Origin: Helicobacter pylori NQ4053
Lineage (GTDB): Bacteria; Campylobacterota; Campylobacteria; Campylobacterales; Helicobacteraceae
Direction of reading: 5' to 3'
Assembly (NCBI RefSeq): GCF_000274605.1
Contig: NZ_AKNV01000006.1
Location: 372,001-436,000, forward strand
Length of the DNA stretch: 64,000 bases
Position 1 is the stretch's first letter. The number at the start of each line of letters is the position of its first letter. Made by a program: the position numbers and the translations under genes. The notes beneath the pieces were generated by a model that saw only the letters and a program-made list of their open reading frames with translations, did no database searches and was not told where the DNA came from. Of the stretch, positions 44,957-52,518 are shown one piece after another.

Positions 44957-45619
44957 ATGGAAAGCGTTTTAAATTTCCTAACCAATATCAATGTGATTTT
45001 CACCCTTTTGGGTTATTTGATTGGGGGGATTCCTTTTGGCTATGCGTTAATGAAAATCTTTTATGGCATGGATATTACTAAAATCGGATCGGGCGGTATT
45101 GGCGCGACGAATGTCTTACGCGCTTTACAAAGTAAGGGCGTGAGCAACGCTAAACAAATGGCCTTATTAGTCTTAATCTTGGATCTATTCAAAGGCATGT
45201 TCGCGGTTTTTTTAAGCAAATTGTTTGGGTTGGATTATAGTTTGCAATGGATGGTCGCTATCGCTAGCATTTTAGGGCATTGTTATTCGCCTTTTTTGAA
45301 TTTCAATGGAGGCAAGGGCGTTTCTACGATCATGGGCTCTGTGGTGTTGCTCATCCCTATTGAAAGCCTCATCGGTTTAACGGTGTGGTTTTTTGTGGGT
45401 AAGGTGCTTAAAATCTCTTCACTCGCTAGCATTCTAGGGGTAGGCACAGCGACTGTTCTTATCTTTTTTGTGCCTTATATGCATATCCCAGACAGCGTCA
45501 ATATCCTTAAAGAAGTCGGCACGCAAACGCCGATGGTACTTATTTTTATTTTTACCCTTATCAAGCATGCAGGCAATATTTTCAATTTATTGACCGGCAA
45601 AGAAAAGAAAGTCTTATGA
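44957..45619 (+). CDS. plsY: Acyl-phosphate:glycerol-3-phosphate acyltransferase PlsY
   Basis: Makes lysophosphatidate from acyl phosphate in the inner membrane, the first step of phospholipid synthesis. The 220 residues have about five helices with the active-site loops KIGSGGIGATNVLRAL, FNGGKGVST and HAGNIFNLLTGKE. I chose ATG 44957 because AAAGG sits 6 bases before it and TATAAT before that. The longer frame from 44831 overlaps the start of ccoG. Its stop overlaps folB by 4 bases. Confidence 0.92.
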   Translation: MESVLNFLTNINVIFTLLGYLIGGIPFGYALMKIFYGMDITKIGSGGIGATNVLRALQSKGVSNAKQMALLVLILDLFKGMFAVFLSKLFGLDYSLQWMVAIASILGHCYSPFLNFNGGKGVSTIMGSVVLLIPIESLIGLTVWFFVGKVLKISSLASILGVGTATVLIFFVPYMHIPDSVNILKEVGTQTPMVLIFIFTLIKHAGNIFNLLTGKEKKVL

Positions 45620-45969
45620 AAACTAAACAAGGCGTCCATATCCATAACTTGGTGTTTGAAACGATTTTAGGGATTTTAGAGTTTGAACGCTTAAAACCCC
45701 AAAAAATAAGCGTAAATGTGGATCTTTTCTACACGGAATTACCCAATAAGGCTTATTTAGACTACATGGAAATCCAAGAAATCATTCAAAACACCATGCG
45801 AGAAAAACAATACCTTCTCATTGAAGACGCCTTGAAAGATTTGAGCCAAATTTTAAAAACACGCTATAGTGGAATCTCTGAACTTTATTTAAAAATCAGC
45901 AAGTTAGAAATTTCTCCCAATTCTCAAGTGGGAGCGAGCGTGAAAATTTGCTATGAAAGCAATCTTTAG
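45616..45969 (+). CDS. folB: Dihydroneopterin aldolase-type enzyme
   Basis: Cleaves dihydroneopterin in folate synthesis. The 117 residues match FolB: VHIHNLVFETILGILEFERL at the start, the catalytic-type Glu/Tyr region YLDYMEIQEIIQ and LIEDALKDLSQILK. The family is an octameric enzyme of about this length. It overlaps plsY by 4 bases and the following receptor stub by 17. Confidence 0.85.
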   Translation: MKTKQGVHIHNLVFETILGILEFERLKPQKISVNVDLFYTELPNKAYLDYMEIQEIIQNTMREKQYLLIEDALKDLSQILKTRYSGISELYLKISKLEISPNSQVGASVKICYESNL

Positions 45970-46279
45970 CCTCTTTTTCCTCGTTATGGTTTTAAAAGCG
46001 CACCCCATAAACCCTTTATTAGAGCCGCTATATTTCCCGAGTTATGCGCAATTTTTAAATCTAGAACCTCATTTTGTCGTTAAAAAAAAGCGCGCTTATA
46101 GACCTTTTCAATGGGGGAATACCATTATCATCAAACGCCATGATTTAGAAGAACGCCAAAGCAACCAACCAAGCGATATTTTCCGCCAGAACGCTGAAAT
46201 CAATGTGTCTTCTCAAACTTTTTTAAGAGGGATCAGCAGCGCTTCTTCACGCATAGTGATCGATTCGGCCGCTCAGTAA
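45953..46279 (+). pseudogene. Truncated TonB-dependent receptor (FrpB-like stub)
   Basis: The 108-residue frame has a signal-like start (AIFSLFFLVMVLKAHP) and then a plug-domain fragment (EERQSNQPSDIFRQNAEINV, FLRGISSASSRIVIDSAA). This closely parallels the same region of the FrpB4 gene just downstream (ELQQRQSNQIRDIFRTRADV). It stops where FrpB4 continues into the barrel. A duplicated 11-base unit ends it. It cannot form a receptor. It corresponds to HP1511, so the stub is probably old. A secreted small-protein role is possible but unsupported. Confidence 0.7.
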
Positions 46280-46294
46280 TCAACCGCTCAGTAA
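46269..46294. repeat. 11-base direct repeat at the end of the receptor stub
   Basis: CCGCTCAGTAA occurs at 46269-46279 and 46284-46294, a 15-base period. The first copy contains the stop codon of the stub. The matching FrpB4 codons read GTCGCTCAAAATGG, so the duplication sits exactly where the two paralogues part. Confidence 0.55.
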
Positions 46295-46358
46295 AATGCT
46301 AAAACTTTTTTAATCACATTTTTCTTCATATTTTCTTAATCCTAAAACAAATTTAAGG

Positions 46359-46383
46359 TATTATTAAATAGAATAATGTAATA
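46359..46383. promoter_or_regulatory. NikR operator upstream of frpB4
   Basis: TATTA (46359-46363), 15 bases, then TAATA (46379-46383) fits the H. pylori NikR consensus TRWYA-N15-TRWYA exactly. A TAGAAT at 46369-46374, a likely -10 box, lies between the half-sites, so bound NikR would block the promoter. FrpB4 is known as a NikR-repressed nickel-uptake receptor, which agrees. Confidence 0.7.
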
Positions 46384-46446
46384 ATAACCTTAGGTTTAAA
46401 ACTTGACTAAATTTTTAGAAAAAAGTAAATAAAAAGGCTAAAAGAA

Positions 46447-49038
46447 ATGCTTAGAAATCAATTTCGTATCGTGTTTGTCTCTTGTATTGTCGCTAGCAGT
46501 TTGCAAGCTCAAGAAAATACCCACACTTTGGGTAAGGTAACCACTAAGGGTGAAAGGACCTTTGAATACAACAATAAAATGTATATTAACAGGAAAGAGC
46601 TCCAACAACGCCAAAGCAACCAAATCCGTGATATTTTTAGAACTCGGGCGGATGTGAATGTGGCCAGTGGGGGCTTGATGGCGCAAAAAATCTATGTTAG
46701 GGGGATTGAGAGCCGTCTTTTAAGGGTAACGATAGATGGCGTCGCTCAAAATGGTAACATTTTCCACCATGACGCTAACACCGTAATCGATCCCAATATG
46801 ATTAAAGAAGTGGAAGTGATTAAAGGAGCAGCAAACGCTTCAGCAGGTCCTGGTGCTGTTGCGGGTAAATTGTCTTTCACCACGATTGACGCTAACGACT
46901 TCTTAAGAAAGAATCAAACTTATGGGGCTAAAGCGGAAGCGGGCTTTTATACCAACTTCGGGTATCGCATGAACGCTACTGCAGCCTATCGTGGGAAGAA
47001 TTGGGATATACTCGCTTATTACAACCATCAAAATATTTTTTATTACAGAGACGGGAACAACGCTTTTAGGGATCTCTTCCACCCTACTTTTGACTTGCAA
47101 GATCCGAGCAATAGCGACATTGGCGTAGGGACTCCGAGTGAAGTCAATAGCGTTTTAGGTAAAGTCAATGGCTATATCAACGACACGGATACCATCAGCT
47201 TAAGCTACAACATGACAAGGGAAAATTCCACCAGGCTTTTACGCCCTAACACCACTTCAGCCCTCTCCAAAGCCAATGACCCAGGAAGCCAGCCAGCGCC
47301 TTTTGTGATTGACTTTGGGAAAGAATTAGCCCATACGATCAACTTCAACCACAATTTGAGTCTGAAATACAAGCATGATGGAGGCACTAGTTTTAGTCAG
47401 CCGCGCGTTGAATCCACCGCCTTTTTAGGGGTAAGGGGGGGCGATTATAACCCTGTGGTGAATCCTTTCGCTTACAATTCTAATGAGCCGGCTAACCCGG
47501 ATTACATCCCTGAAGTTAAAGATTGGTGTAACAACCCGGACAATATCAGCCAGTGCACGCAAGGGGCTATCAGGCCTTCTAATGGAGGCTATCAAATAGG
47601 CTATGGGCAGCCGGGCAATATCAATTGGCAAGGTGCTTCTGCAATTTCCACAGGATCTAATATTTATCATGGGCTTGTCCCTAAAAATCCTGATTATGAC
47701 ATGACCCCCCCTAACGCTCAAAACCCTAGCGCGAACGATTGGACTTTAGGGAATGCGGACGCTGAGGGGACTTTAGCCAGAAGGATTTTCTTAATCAACT
47801 CAGGCGTTAATGTTAAAGTAACCCACCCCATTAGCGAAGATTATGGGAACGTGTTTGAATACGGCATGATTTATCAAAACCTGAGCGTTTTTTCTGGATT
47901 GGATAAAGGCAAAAACGGCTATTATAAAAACAATATTGACCCTAACGACCCTAATGGGCCGGGCTTGCCTTACCGCCATTATTACACCGATCAAAGCTCT
48001 CAATACCCCCAAAATCTAAACGCGCCTAACCCGCTTTATCGTAACATGCCCCAAAATTCGCATGCGATCGGTAATATCATCGGAGGGTTTATGCAAGCGA
48101 ACTACAATATTTTAAGCAATGTGATCGTGGGCGCGGGAACTCGTTATGATATTTACACCTTGCTAGACAAAAACGGCCGCACGCATGTAACTTCTGGCTT
48201 TTCGCCTTCTGCGACCGTGCTTTATAACCCCATTGAAAGCATTGGCTTGAAAGTGAGCTATGCGTATGTGACTAAGGGGGCTTTGCCTGGCGATGGCGTT
48301 TTGATGCGCGATCCCACGGTGATTTATCAAAGGAATTTACGCCCTGCGATCGGTCAAAATGTGGAATTCAATGTGGATTACAACAGCAAGTATTTCAATG
48401 TGCGCGGGGCAGCGTTCTATCAAGTCATCAATAATTTCATCAACAGCTACGGGCAAGACACTTCTAAAAATGGTGGGGGTAACGCGACCGCAAAAAACAT
48501 GTCAGGGAATTTACCCGAAACCATTAATATTTATGGTTATGAAGTTTCAGGGAATGTGCAATATAAAAATTTCGTAGGGACTTTCTCAGTGGCTCGCTCT
48601 TGGCCGACAGCTAGGGGGCATTTATTAGCCGATACTTACGCTTTAGCTGCAACGACTGGGAATGTGTTTATCCTAAAAGCCGATTACAATATCCACAAAT
48701 GGGGGCTTACTTTAACTTGGCTCTCACGCTTTGTAACCAACATGTTCTATGAAGGCTATTCTATCTACTACCCTCAATACGGCTTGATGAAAATCCATAA
48801 GCCTGGGTATGGTGTGCATAATGTCTTTATCAACTGGACCCCCACTTCTAAAAAATGGCAGGGTTTAAGGATTTCAGCTGTGTTTAACAATATCTTAAAC
48901 AAGCAATATGTCAGCCAGGCTTCCGTTTGGCAAGCGAGCGCGGACGCTCCAGCAAGCGATATGATTCCTAAAAATAAACGCATGGCGCTTCCAGCTCCTG
49001 GATTTAACGCGCGTTTTGAGGTATCCTATCAGTTCTAA
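46447..49038 (+). CDS. frpB4: TonB-dependent outer membrane receptor FrpB4
   Basis: Takes up nickel through the outer membrane with TonB energy. The 863 residues have a short signal peptide (to about SSLQAQ), a plug domain (ELQQRQSNQIRDIFR, IYVRGIESRLLRVTIDGVAQ, VEVIKGAANASAGPGAVAG) and a 22-strand-type barrel. The barrel ends in FNARFEVSYQF with a terminal Phe. It corresponds to HP1512. A NikR operator lies 64-88 bases upstream of the ATG. A perfect hairpin terminator follows the stop. Confidence 0.93.
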   Translation: MLRNQFRIVFVSCIVASSLQAQENTHTLGKVTTKGERTFEYNNKMYINRKELQQRQSNQIRDIFRTRADVNVASGGLMAQKIYVRGIESRLLRVTIDGVAQNGNIFHHDANTVIDPNMIKEVEVIKGAANASAGPGAVAGKLSFTTIDANDFLRKNQTYGAKAEAGFYTNFGYRMNATAAYRGKNWDILAYYNHQNIFYYRDGNNAFRDLFHPTFDLQDPSNSDIGVGTPSEVNSVLGKVNGYINDTDTISLSYNMTRENSTRLLRPNTTSALSKANDPGSQPAPFVIDFGKELAHTINFNHNLSLKYKHDGGTSFSQPRVESTAFLGVRGGDYNPVVNPFAYNSNEPANPDYIPEVKDWCNNPDNISQCTQGAIRPSNGGYQIGYGQPGNINWQGASAISTGSNIYHGLVPKNPDYDMTPPNAQNPSANDWTLGNADAEGTLARRIFLINSGVNVKVTHPISEDYGNVFEYGMIYQNLSVFSGLDKGKNGYYKNNIDPNDPNGPGLPYRHYYTDQSSQYPQNLNAPNPLYRNMPQNSHAIGNIIGGFMQANYNILSNVIVGAGTRYDIYTLLDKNGRTHVTSGFSPSATVLYNPIESIGLKVSYAYVTKGALPGDGVLMRDPTVIYQRNLRPAIGQNVEFNVDYNSKYFNVRGAAFYQVINNFINSYGQDTSKNGGGNATAKNMSGNLPETINIYGYEVSGNVQYKNFVGTFSVARSWPTARGHLLADTYALAATTGNVFILKADYNIHKWGLTLTWLSRFVTNMFYEGYSIYYPQYGLMKIHKPGYGVHNVFINWTPTSKKWQGLRISAVFNNILNKQYVSQASVWQASADAPASDMIPKNKRMALPAPGFNARFEVSYQF

Positions 49039-49042
49039 AATG

Positions 49043-49064
49043 AAAGAAATCTTAGGATTTCTTT
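49043..49064 (+). terminator. Rho-independent-type terminator of frpB4
   Basis: AAAGAAATC (49043-49051) pairs perfectly with GATTTCTTT (49056-49064) over a 4-base loop, and the stem ends in a run of T (49062-49066). It starts 4 bases after the frpB4 stop codon. A G/C-poor stem makes it moderate in strength. Confidence 0.6.
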
Positions 49065-49089
49065 TTGAATTTTAAACATGGGAACAAAC

Positions 49090-49185
49090 ATGAAAAAGCC
49101 CTATAGAAACCGCCAAACTCTATGGAAAAAGTTCCGCTCGCTCAACAAACTCATTAAGACGCTCTTAAGGATTTTAAAAAAATAG
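49090..49185 (+). CDS. Candidate 31-residue basic peptide
   Basis: ATG at 49090 opens a frame for a strongly basic peptide: MKKPYRNRQTLWKKFRS, then LNKLIKTLLRILKK. The second half is an amphipathic cationic helix with Leu/Ile on one side. It sits between the frpB4 terminator and selA. The ribosome site (GGGAAC) is weak and no promoter is clear. It lacks the LYLKISF core of the AapA toxins. It may be a real small protein or chance. Confidence 0.35.
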   Translation: MKKPYRNRQTLWKKFRSLNKLIKTLLRILKK

Positions 49186-49266
49186 TTTTATCAAAAATTT
49201 AGCGGGTTTAGTTTAAAATAACGCTTATTTTAGCTCTCAAAAAGGAAAAGCAAACGCGCTTTCATC

Positions 49267-50439
49267 ATGGCTAACATCACGACTAAAGAAACGCTCCTAA
49301 TAACCCCGGATCTTTTGAAAAACCCTTATCAAAAAATCATCAATGCGAGCACGAGCGTTTTTGATGAAAAGCATGGGCGATCGTTTTTTAGTGCGCAATT
49401 TTATGAAAAAATTGAACCTTATTTAAAAGAAGTTTTAACCCATCCCATTGATTTAGAATGCGATCTCAACACCGCTAAAAAAAAGAATCGCTTAACCCCT
49501 TTAAAACAGCTTTTTAAGGCGTGTTTTAACACCGAAGAAATTTTGATTGTCAATAACAACACCAGCGCGGTATTCCTCATCGCTAACGCTTTAGCGCAAG
49601 AAAAAGAAATCGTTGTTTCTTATGGCGAATTAGTGGGGGGGGATTTTAACCTTAAAGATATTTTATTAAATAGTGGGGCTAGGCTGCATTTAGTAGGGAA
49701 TACTAGTCGCGCTTATTTAAGGGATTACCGCTTAGCCTTGAATGAAAACAGCAAAATGCTCTTTAAAACCCACAACCCCACTTTCAAAAAAGACACGCCC
49801 TTTAAAGATTTACAAGCTCTGGCTAAAGAGCATGATTTGATTGATTATTACAATTTAGGGGATGTGGATTTGTTAAACAGAGCGGCTTTAGAAGAAATTT
49901 TAGCCCTAAAGCCATCGCTTTTAAGCTTTAGCGCAGATAAATGCTTTAACAGCGTTCAAGCCGGTATTATTATGGGGCAAAAAGAATGGGTTGAAGCGTT
50001 AAAAAACCACCCCCTTTATAGAGCCTTGAGGGTGGGTAAAATCACGCTCACCTTGCTTTTTTGCAGCCTAAAAGCATGGGTCAATCATCAAGAAGAAATT
50101 GCAATTCATGCGTTATTGAACCAAACTAAAGACGCCTTATTGCAAAAAGCCCTCAAACTCTACGCCCTTTTAAAGCCTTTAGAATTGAACGTGAGCATAG
50201 CGTCTAGCTTTTCTAAAATAGGGAATTTACCCGACAAAGAATTAGAATCCTTTTGCGTGAAAATCCAGCCCAAAAACACCCGCGCTTTAAATGGTGAGAA
50301 ACTTTATTTAAAGCTTTTTCAAAAAGGCGTTATCGCAAGGATTTCATGCGCATTTGTGTGTTTTGAAGTCTTTAGCCTGAATGAAAAAGATTTGGAAAGA
50401 ATCGCTCTGGTTTTAGAAGAAATTCTTAATAAGGCTTAA
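49267..50439 (+). CDS. selA: SelA-like pyridoxal-phosphate enzyme, orphan
   Basis: Related to selenocysteine synthase, which converts Ser-tRNA(Sec). The 390 residues include the PLP-lysine block [18 protein letters not shown], matching SGDK-LLGGPQAGII of true SelA, so the Lys is kept. [18 protein letters not shown] and [13 protein letters not shown] also match. H. pylori lacks selD, selB and tRNA-Sec as far as I know, so the real substrate is unclear. A G8 tract at 49635-49642 lies in the coding part. It corresponds to HP1513. Confidence 0.8.
   Translation: MANITTKETLLITPDLLKNPYQKIINASTSVFDEKHGRSFFSAQFYEKIEPYLKEVLTHPIDLECDLNTAKKKNRLTPLKQLFKACFNTEEILIVNNNTSAVFLIANALAQEKEIVVSYGELVGGDFNLKDILLNSGARLHLVGNTSRAYLRDYRLALNENSKMLFKTHNPTFKKDTPFKDLQALAKEHDLIDYYNLGDVDLLNRAALEEILALKPSLLSFSADKCFNSVQAGIIMGQKEWVEALKNHPLYRALRVGKITLTLLFCSLKAWVNHQEEIAIHALLNQTKDALLQKALKLYALLKPLELNVSIASSFSKIGNLPDKELESFCVKIQPKNTRALNGEKLYLKLFQKGVIARISCAFVCFEVFSLNEKDLERIALVLEEILNKA
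49635..49642 (+). repeat. G8 tract inside selA
   Basis: Eight consecutive G bases encode part of ELVGGDF in selA. The frame is intact at this length. Homopolymer tracts of this size in H. pylori can slip, but G8 is at the short end of that range. Confidence 0.5.
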
Positions 50440-50447
50440 AAATTCGC

Positions 50448-50453
50448 TATAAT
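50448..50453 (+). promoter_or_regulatory. -10 box TATAAT for nusA
   Basis: A perfect TATAAT lies 81 bases before the nusA ATG and after the selA stop. It predicts a start near 50460 and a leader of about 75 bases containing ACAGAAAA twice. Such a long leader may have a regulatory role, but I see no clear hairpin. Confidence 0.5.
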
Positions 50454-50534
50454 AAAATTTCTTTTAAACGTGCCGCTCCCCCACAATAGAGAATGACAGA
50501 AAACGACAGAAAATCAATTTAAAGGAACTTAAGA

Positions 50535-51722
50535 ATGGAAAAAATCAGCGATCTTATAGAATGCATTGCGTATGAAAAAAATTTGCCTAAAGAGATGATT
50601 TCAAAAGTGATTCAAGGCTGTTTGTTAAAAATGGCGCAAAATGAGTTAGACCCCCTAGCGCGCTACTTGGTGGTTGAAGAAAACAAGCAGCTCCAGCTTA
50701 TCCAGTTGGTGGAAGTTTTAGAAGACGATGATGAAAGGTTAATTAACGATCCTTCTAAATACATCAGCCTGTCTAAAGCCAAAGAAATGGATCCAAGCGT
50801 TAAAATTAAAGACAAATTGTCCTATAGCTTGAGTTTGGAGAGCATGAAGCAAGGAGCGATCAACCGCCTTTTTAAAGATTTGCAATACCAGTTAGAAAAA
50901 GCGTTAGAAGACAGCCACTTTGAAGCGTTTCAAAAGCGTCTTAACAGCGTTTTAATGGGGCAAGTGATTTTAGTGGATAAAAATCAAAACACTTTTATTG
51001 AGATTGAGCAGCAATTCCAGGGCGTTCTTTCCATGCGCCATCGCATCAAGGGCGAGAGTTTTAAAATAGGCGATAGCATCAAGGCAGTTTTAACGCAAGT
51101 CAAGCGCACGAAAAAGGGCTTATTACTAGAGCTGAGCCGCACCACCCCTAAAATGCTTGAAGCTTTGTTGGAATTAGAAGTCCCTGAAATTAAAGATAAA
51201 GAAATTGAAATCATCCATTGCGCGCGAATCCCAGGCAACAGAGCGAAAGTGAGCTTTTTTTCCCATAACGCTAGGATTGACCCCATAGGCGCGGCTGTGG
51301 GGGTTAAGGGCGTGCGCATTAATGCGATCAGTAACGAATTGAATAAAGAAAACATTGATTGCATAGAGTATTCTAATGTGCCTGAAATTTATACCACTTT
51401 AGCGCTCGCTCCAGCCAAAATTTTAAGCGTTGAAATTAAAAAAATCCCTATAGAAGAATTGAGTGCTGAAGAAAAAGAATCCGTTCAAGAGCGTTTTATT
51501 GTCAATAACCATTTGCAAAAGGCTAAAGTGCGTTTATTGGACATTGAAAAATCTAAGGCTATCGGTAAAGGCGGGGTGAATGTGTGTTTAGCGTCCATGC
51601 TTACAGGCTATCACATAGAGTTTGAAACCATTCCTAGCGTCAAAGAAAACGCAGAAAATGAAAGCGAAAAAGAAACGCAAAAAGTAGGGGTAGAAGCTTT
51701 AGAATCTTTGTTTAAGAATTAA
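50535..51722 (+). CDS. nusA: Transcription elongation/antitermination factor NusA
   Basis: Binds RNA polymerase and RNA to set pausing and termination. The 395 residues have the N-terminal domain (1-130), the S1 domain (GQVILVDKNQNTFIEIEQQF, about 137-200) and two KH domains. KH signatures are GAAVGVKGVRINAISNELN and KSKAIGKGGVNVCLASMLTG. The C-terminal acidic repeats of E. coli NusA are absent, as usual in this group. AAAGGAAC precedes the ATG. Confidence 0.94.
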   Translation: MEKISDLIECIAYEKNLPKEMISKVIQGCLLKMAQNELDPLARYLVVEENKQLQLIQLVEVLEDDDERLINDPSKYISLSKAKEMDPSVKIKDKLSYSLSLESMKQGAINRLFKDLQYQLEKALEDSHFEAFQKRLNSVLMGQVILVDKNQNTFIEIEQQFQGVLSMRHRIKGESFKIGDSIKAVLTQVKRTKKGLLLELSRTTPKMLEALLELEVPEIKDKEIEIIHCARIPGNRAKVSFFSHNARIDPIGAAVGVKGVRINAISNELNKENIDCIEYSNVPEIYTTLALAPAKILSVEIKKIPIEELSAEEKESVQERFIVNNHLQKAKVRLLDIEKSKAIGKGGVNVCLASMLTGYHIEFETIPSVKENAENESEKETQKVGVEALESLFKN

Positions 51723-51849
51723 GGGTATCTAAAATTCAATCTCTAAAAAAGCTTTTAACTAAATTCAAAAATTGGGAAGAAAGTTTTTTAATGCGACTTT
51801 AAATGAGTGGTTTGCAGCTTTTATAAAAATCGTTTTTGTGAGATTAGGA

Positions 51850-51855
51850 TAAAAT
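51850..51855 (+). promoter_or_regulatory. -10 box of the first aapA gene
   Basis: TAAAAT, within GGATAAAAT, lies 63 bases before the small gene. The same box sits at the same place in the second unit. Transcription would begin near 51862, just before the leader hairpin. Confidence 0.55.
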
Positions 51856-51863
51856 AACGCTTC

Positions 51864-51895
51864 ACCCCCTAGTTTTTCGCTAGAGATTAGGGGGT
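51864..51895 (+). promoter_or_regulatory. Leader hairpin of the first aapA mRNA
   Basis: ACCCCCTA (51864-51871) pairs perfectly with TAGGGGGT (51888-51895) over a 16-base loop, at the very 5' end of the predicted transcript. AapA mRNAs are known to be held inactive by 5' structure and 5'-3' pairing until processed. This hairpin could be part of that control. Confidence 0.55.
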
Positions 51896-51946
51896 AAATT
51901 ACCTTCAAAGGATTACTATGTCCAAAAAACATGGTAAAAAGCCTTT
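51870..51946 (-). ncRNA. isoA: Predicted IsoA antisense RNA (first copy)
   Basis: A perfect TATAAT on minus (51958 to 51953) lies within the LYL codons of the toxin gene. Transcription would start near 51946 and cover the start codon and ribosome site, ending near the leader hairpin. IsoA RNAs are about 75-80 bases. The ends given here are estimates. Confidence 0.5.
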
Positions 51947-52016
51947 GGTTGTATTATACTTAAAAATACCTTTTTTTAAGTATAGGGTTAAAATCGTTGT
52001 TAAAAAAACCCATTAA
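51918..52016 (+). CDS. aapA: AapA-family type I toxin peptide (first copy)
   Basis: The 32-residue peptide reads MSKKHGKKPLVVLYLKIP, then FFKYRVKIVVKKTH. It follows the AapA pattern: basic N terminus, an LYLKI core and a hydrophobic, basic C-terminal helix. AapA toxins insert in the inner membrane and kill or turn cells coccoid when not silenced by the antisense RNA IsoA. AAAGGA lies 5 bases before the ATG. The core PFFKY replaces the usual SFLG, so activity may differ from the second copy. It lies between nusA and the type IIG gene. Confidence 0.75.
   Translation: MSKKHGKKPLVVLYLKIPFFKYRVKIVVKKTH
51953..51958 (-). promoter_or_regulatory. -10 box TATAAT of IsoA (first copy)
   Basis: The complement ATTATA lies in the codons of Val-Leu-Tyr in the toxin gene. 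The same box lies at the matching codons of the second copy (52402-52407), so it is conserved between paralogues. Confidence 0.6.
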
Positions 52017-52027
52017 GCCAAAGGTTT

Positions 52028-52042
52028 CCCCTATTTAAGGGG
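52028..52042 (+). terminator. Terminator hairpin of the first aapA gene
   Basis: CCCCT (52028-52032) pairs with AGGGG (52038-52042) over a 5-base loop, followed by TTTCCTTT. It starts 12 bases after the toxin stop. CCAAAGG (52018-52024) can also pair with CCTTTGG inside the gene (51942-51948). Confidence 0.5.
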
Positions 52043-52293
52043 TTTCCTTTAAGGTAAAGCGCTTTTTATTTCTTGCCAATCTTCAATGATTTTAATTTCT
52101 TTATTTATAAAGATATTTTTCAAGAAAAAAGTAAGGTCAATAACTTAAGCTCTAAAAATAAGCTTTAAGTTAAAAATTTGCGGTATTGAACAAATATATA
52201 ACTAAATTCAAAAATTTGGAAGAAAAGTTTTTTAATGCGACTTTAAATGAGTAATTTGTAGCTTTTATAAAAATCGTTTTTGTGAGATTAGGA

Positions 52294-52299
52294 TAAAAT
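52294..52299 (+). promoter_or_regulatory. -10 box of the second aapA gene
   Basis: TAAAAT in GGATAAAAT, the same as in the first unit, 68 bases before the toxin start. The predicted transcript starts near 52306, at the base of the leader hairpin. Confidence 0.55.
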
Positions 52300-52306
52300 C
52301 ACGCTC

Positions 52307-52342
52307 ACCCCCTAGTTTTTATTTTGCTAGAGATTAGGGGGT
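52307..52342 (+). promoter_or_regulatory. Leader hairpin of the second aapA mRNA
   Basis: ACCCCCTA (52307-52314) pairs with TAGGGGGT (52335-52342), the same arms as in the first unit with a 20-base loop. The same arms recur at the 3' end of the gene (52476-52492), so 5' and 3' ends can also pair with each other. Confidence 0.55.
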
Positions 52343-52395
52343 AAAATCCACTTTTAGGAGCTTACTATGAAAAATCATCGTAGTAAACACTCTTG
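52317..52395 (-). ncRNA. isoA: Predicted IsoA antisense RNA (second copy)
   Basis: TATAAT on minus (52407 to 52402) lies in the Leu-Tyr codons of the toxin gene. The RNA would start near 52395 and run across the start codon and AGGAG into the leader hairpin. Length is assumed from known IsoA RNAs; ends are estimates. Confidence 0.55.
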
Positions 52396-52459
52396 GAAAG
52401 AATTATACCTAAAAATCAGTTTTTTGGGTTTAAAGTTTGATTTAGTGATTAAACGCTAA
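52367..52459 (+). CDS. aapA: AapA-family type I toxin peptide (second copy)
   Basis: The 30-residue peptide reads MKNHRSKHSWKELYLKISF, then LGLKFDLVIKR. It is nearly the AapA1 pattern I know (KHGKNSWKTLYLKISFLG then hydrophobic and KR), so this copy looks complete. It would act in the inner membrane and be silenced by IsoA. AGGAG lies 6 bases before the ATG. A strong hairpin follows at 52476. It is convergent with the type IIG gene, whose stop is at 52519. Confidence 0.82.
   Translation: MKNHRSKHSWKELYLKISFLGLKFDLVIKR
52402..52407 (-). promoter_or_regulatory. -10 box TATAAT of IsoA (second copy)
   Basis: The complement ATTATA lies in the Glu-Leu-Tyr codons of the toxin gene, at the same place as in the first copy. 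Confidence 0.6.
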
Positions 52460-52475
52460 TTCTTAAAAAGAGTTG

Positions 52476-52492
52476 CCCCCTAGATTAGGGGG
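52476..52492. terminator. Hairpin after the second aapA gene
   Basis: CCCCCTA (52476-52482) and TAGGGGG (52486-52492) pair over a 3-base loop, 17 bases after the toxin stop. It probably ends the toxin mRNA and may also shield the convergent type IIG gene. Its arms match those of the leader hairpin. Confidence 0.6.
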
Positions 52493-52518
52493 TCATCCTT
52501 AAGTGGAAAATCAGCTTT

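Noticed and set aside
47434-47441. G7 tract in frpB4 as a phase-variation site
   Set aside because: Seven G is short for switching and the frame is intact, so I see no reason to call it.
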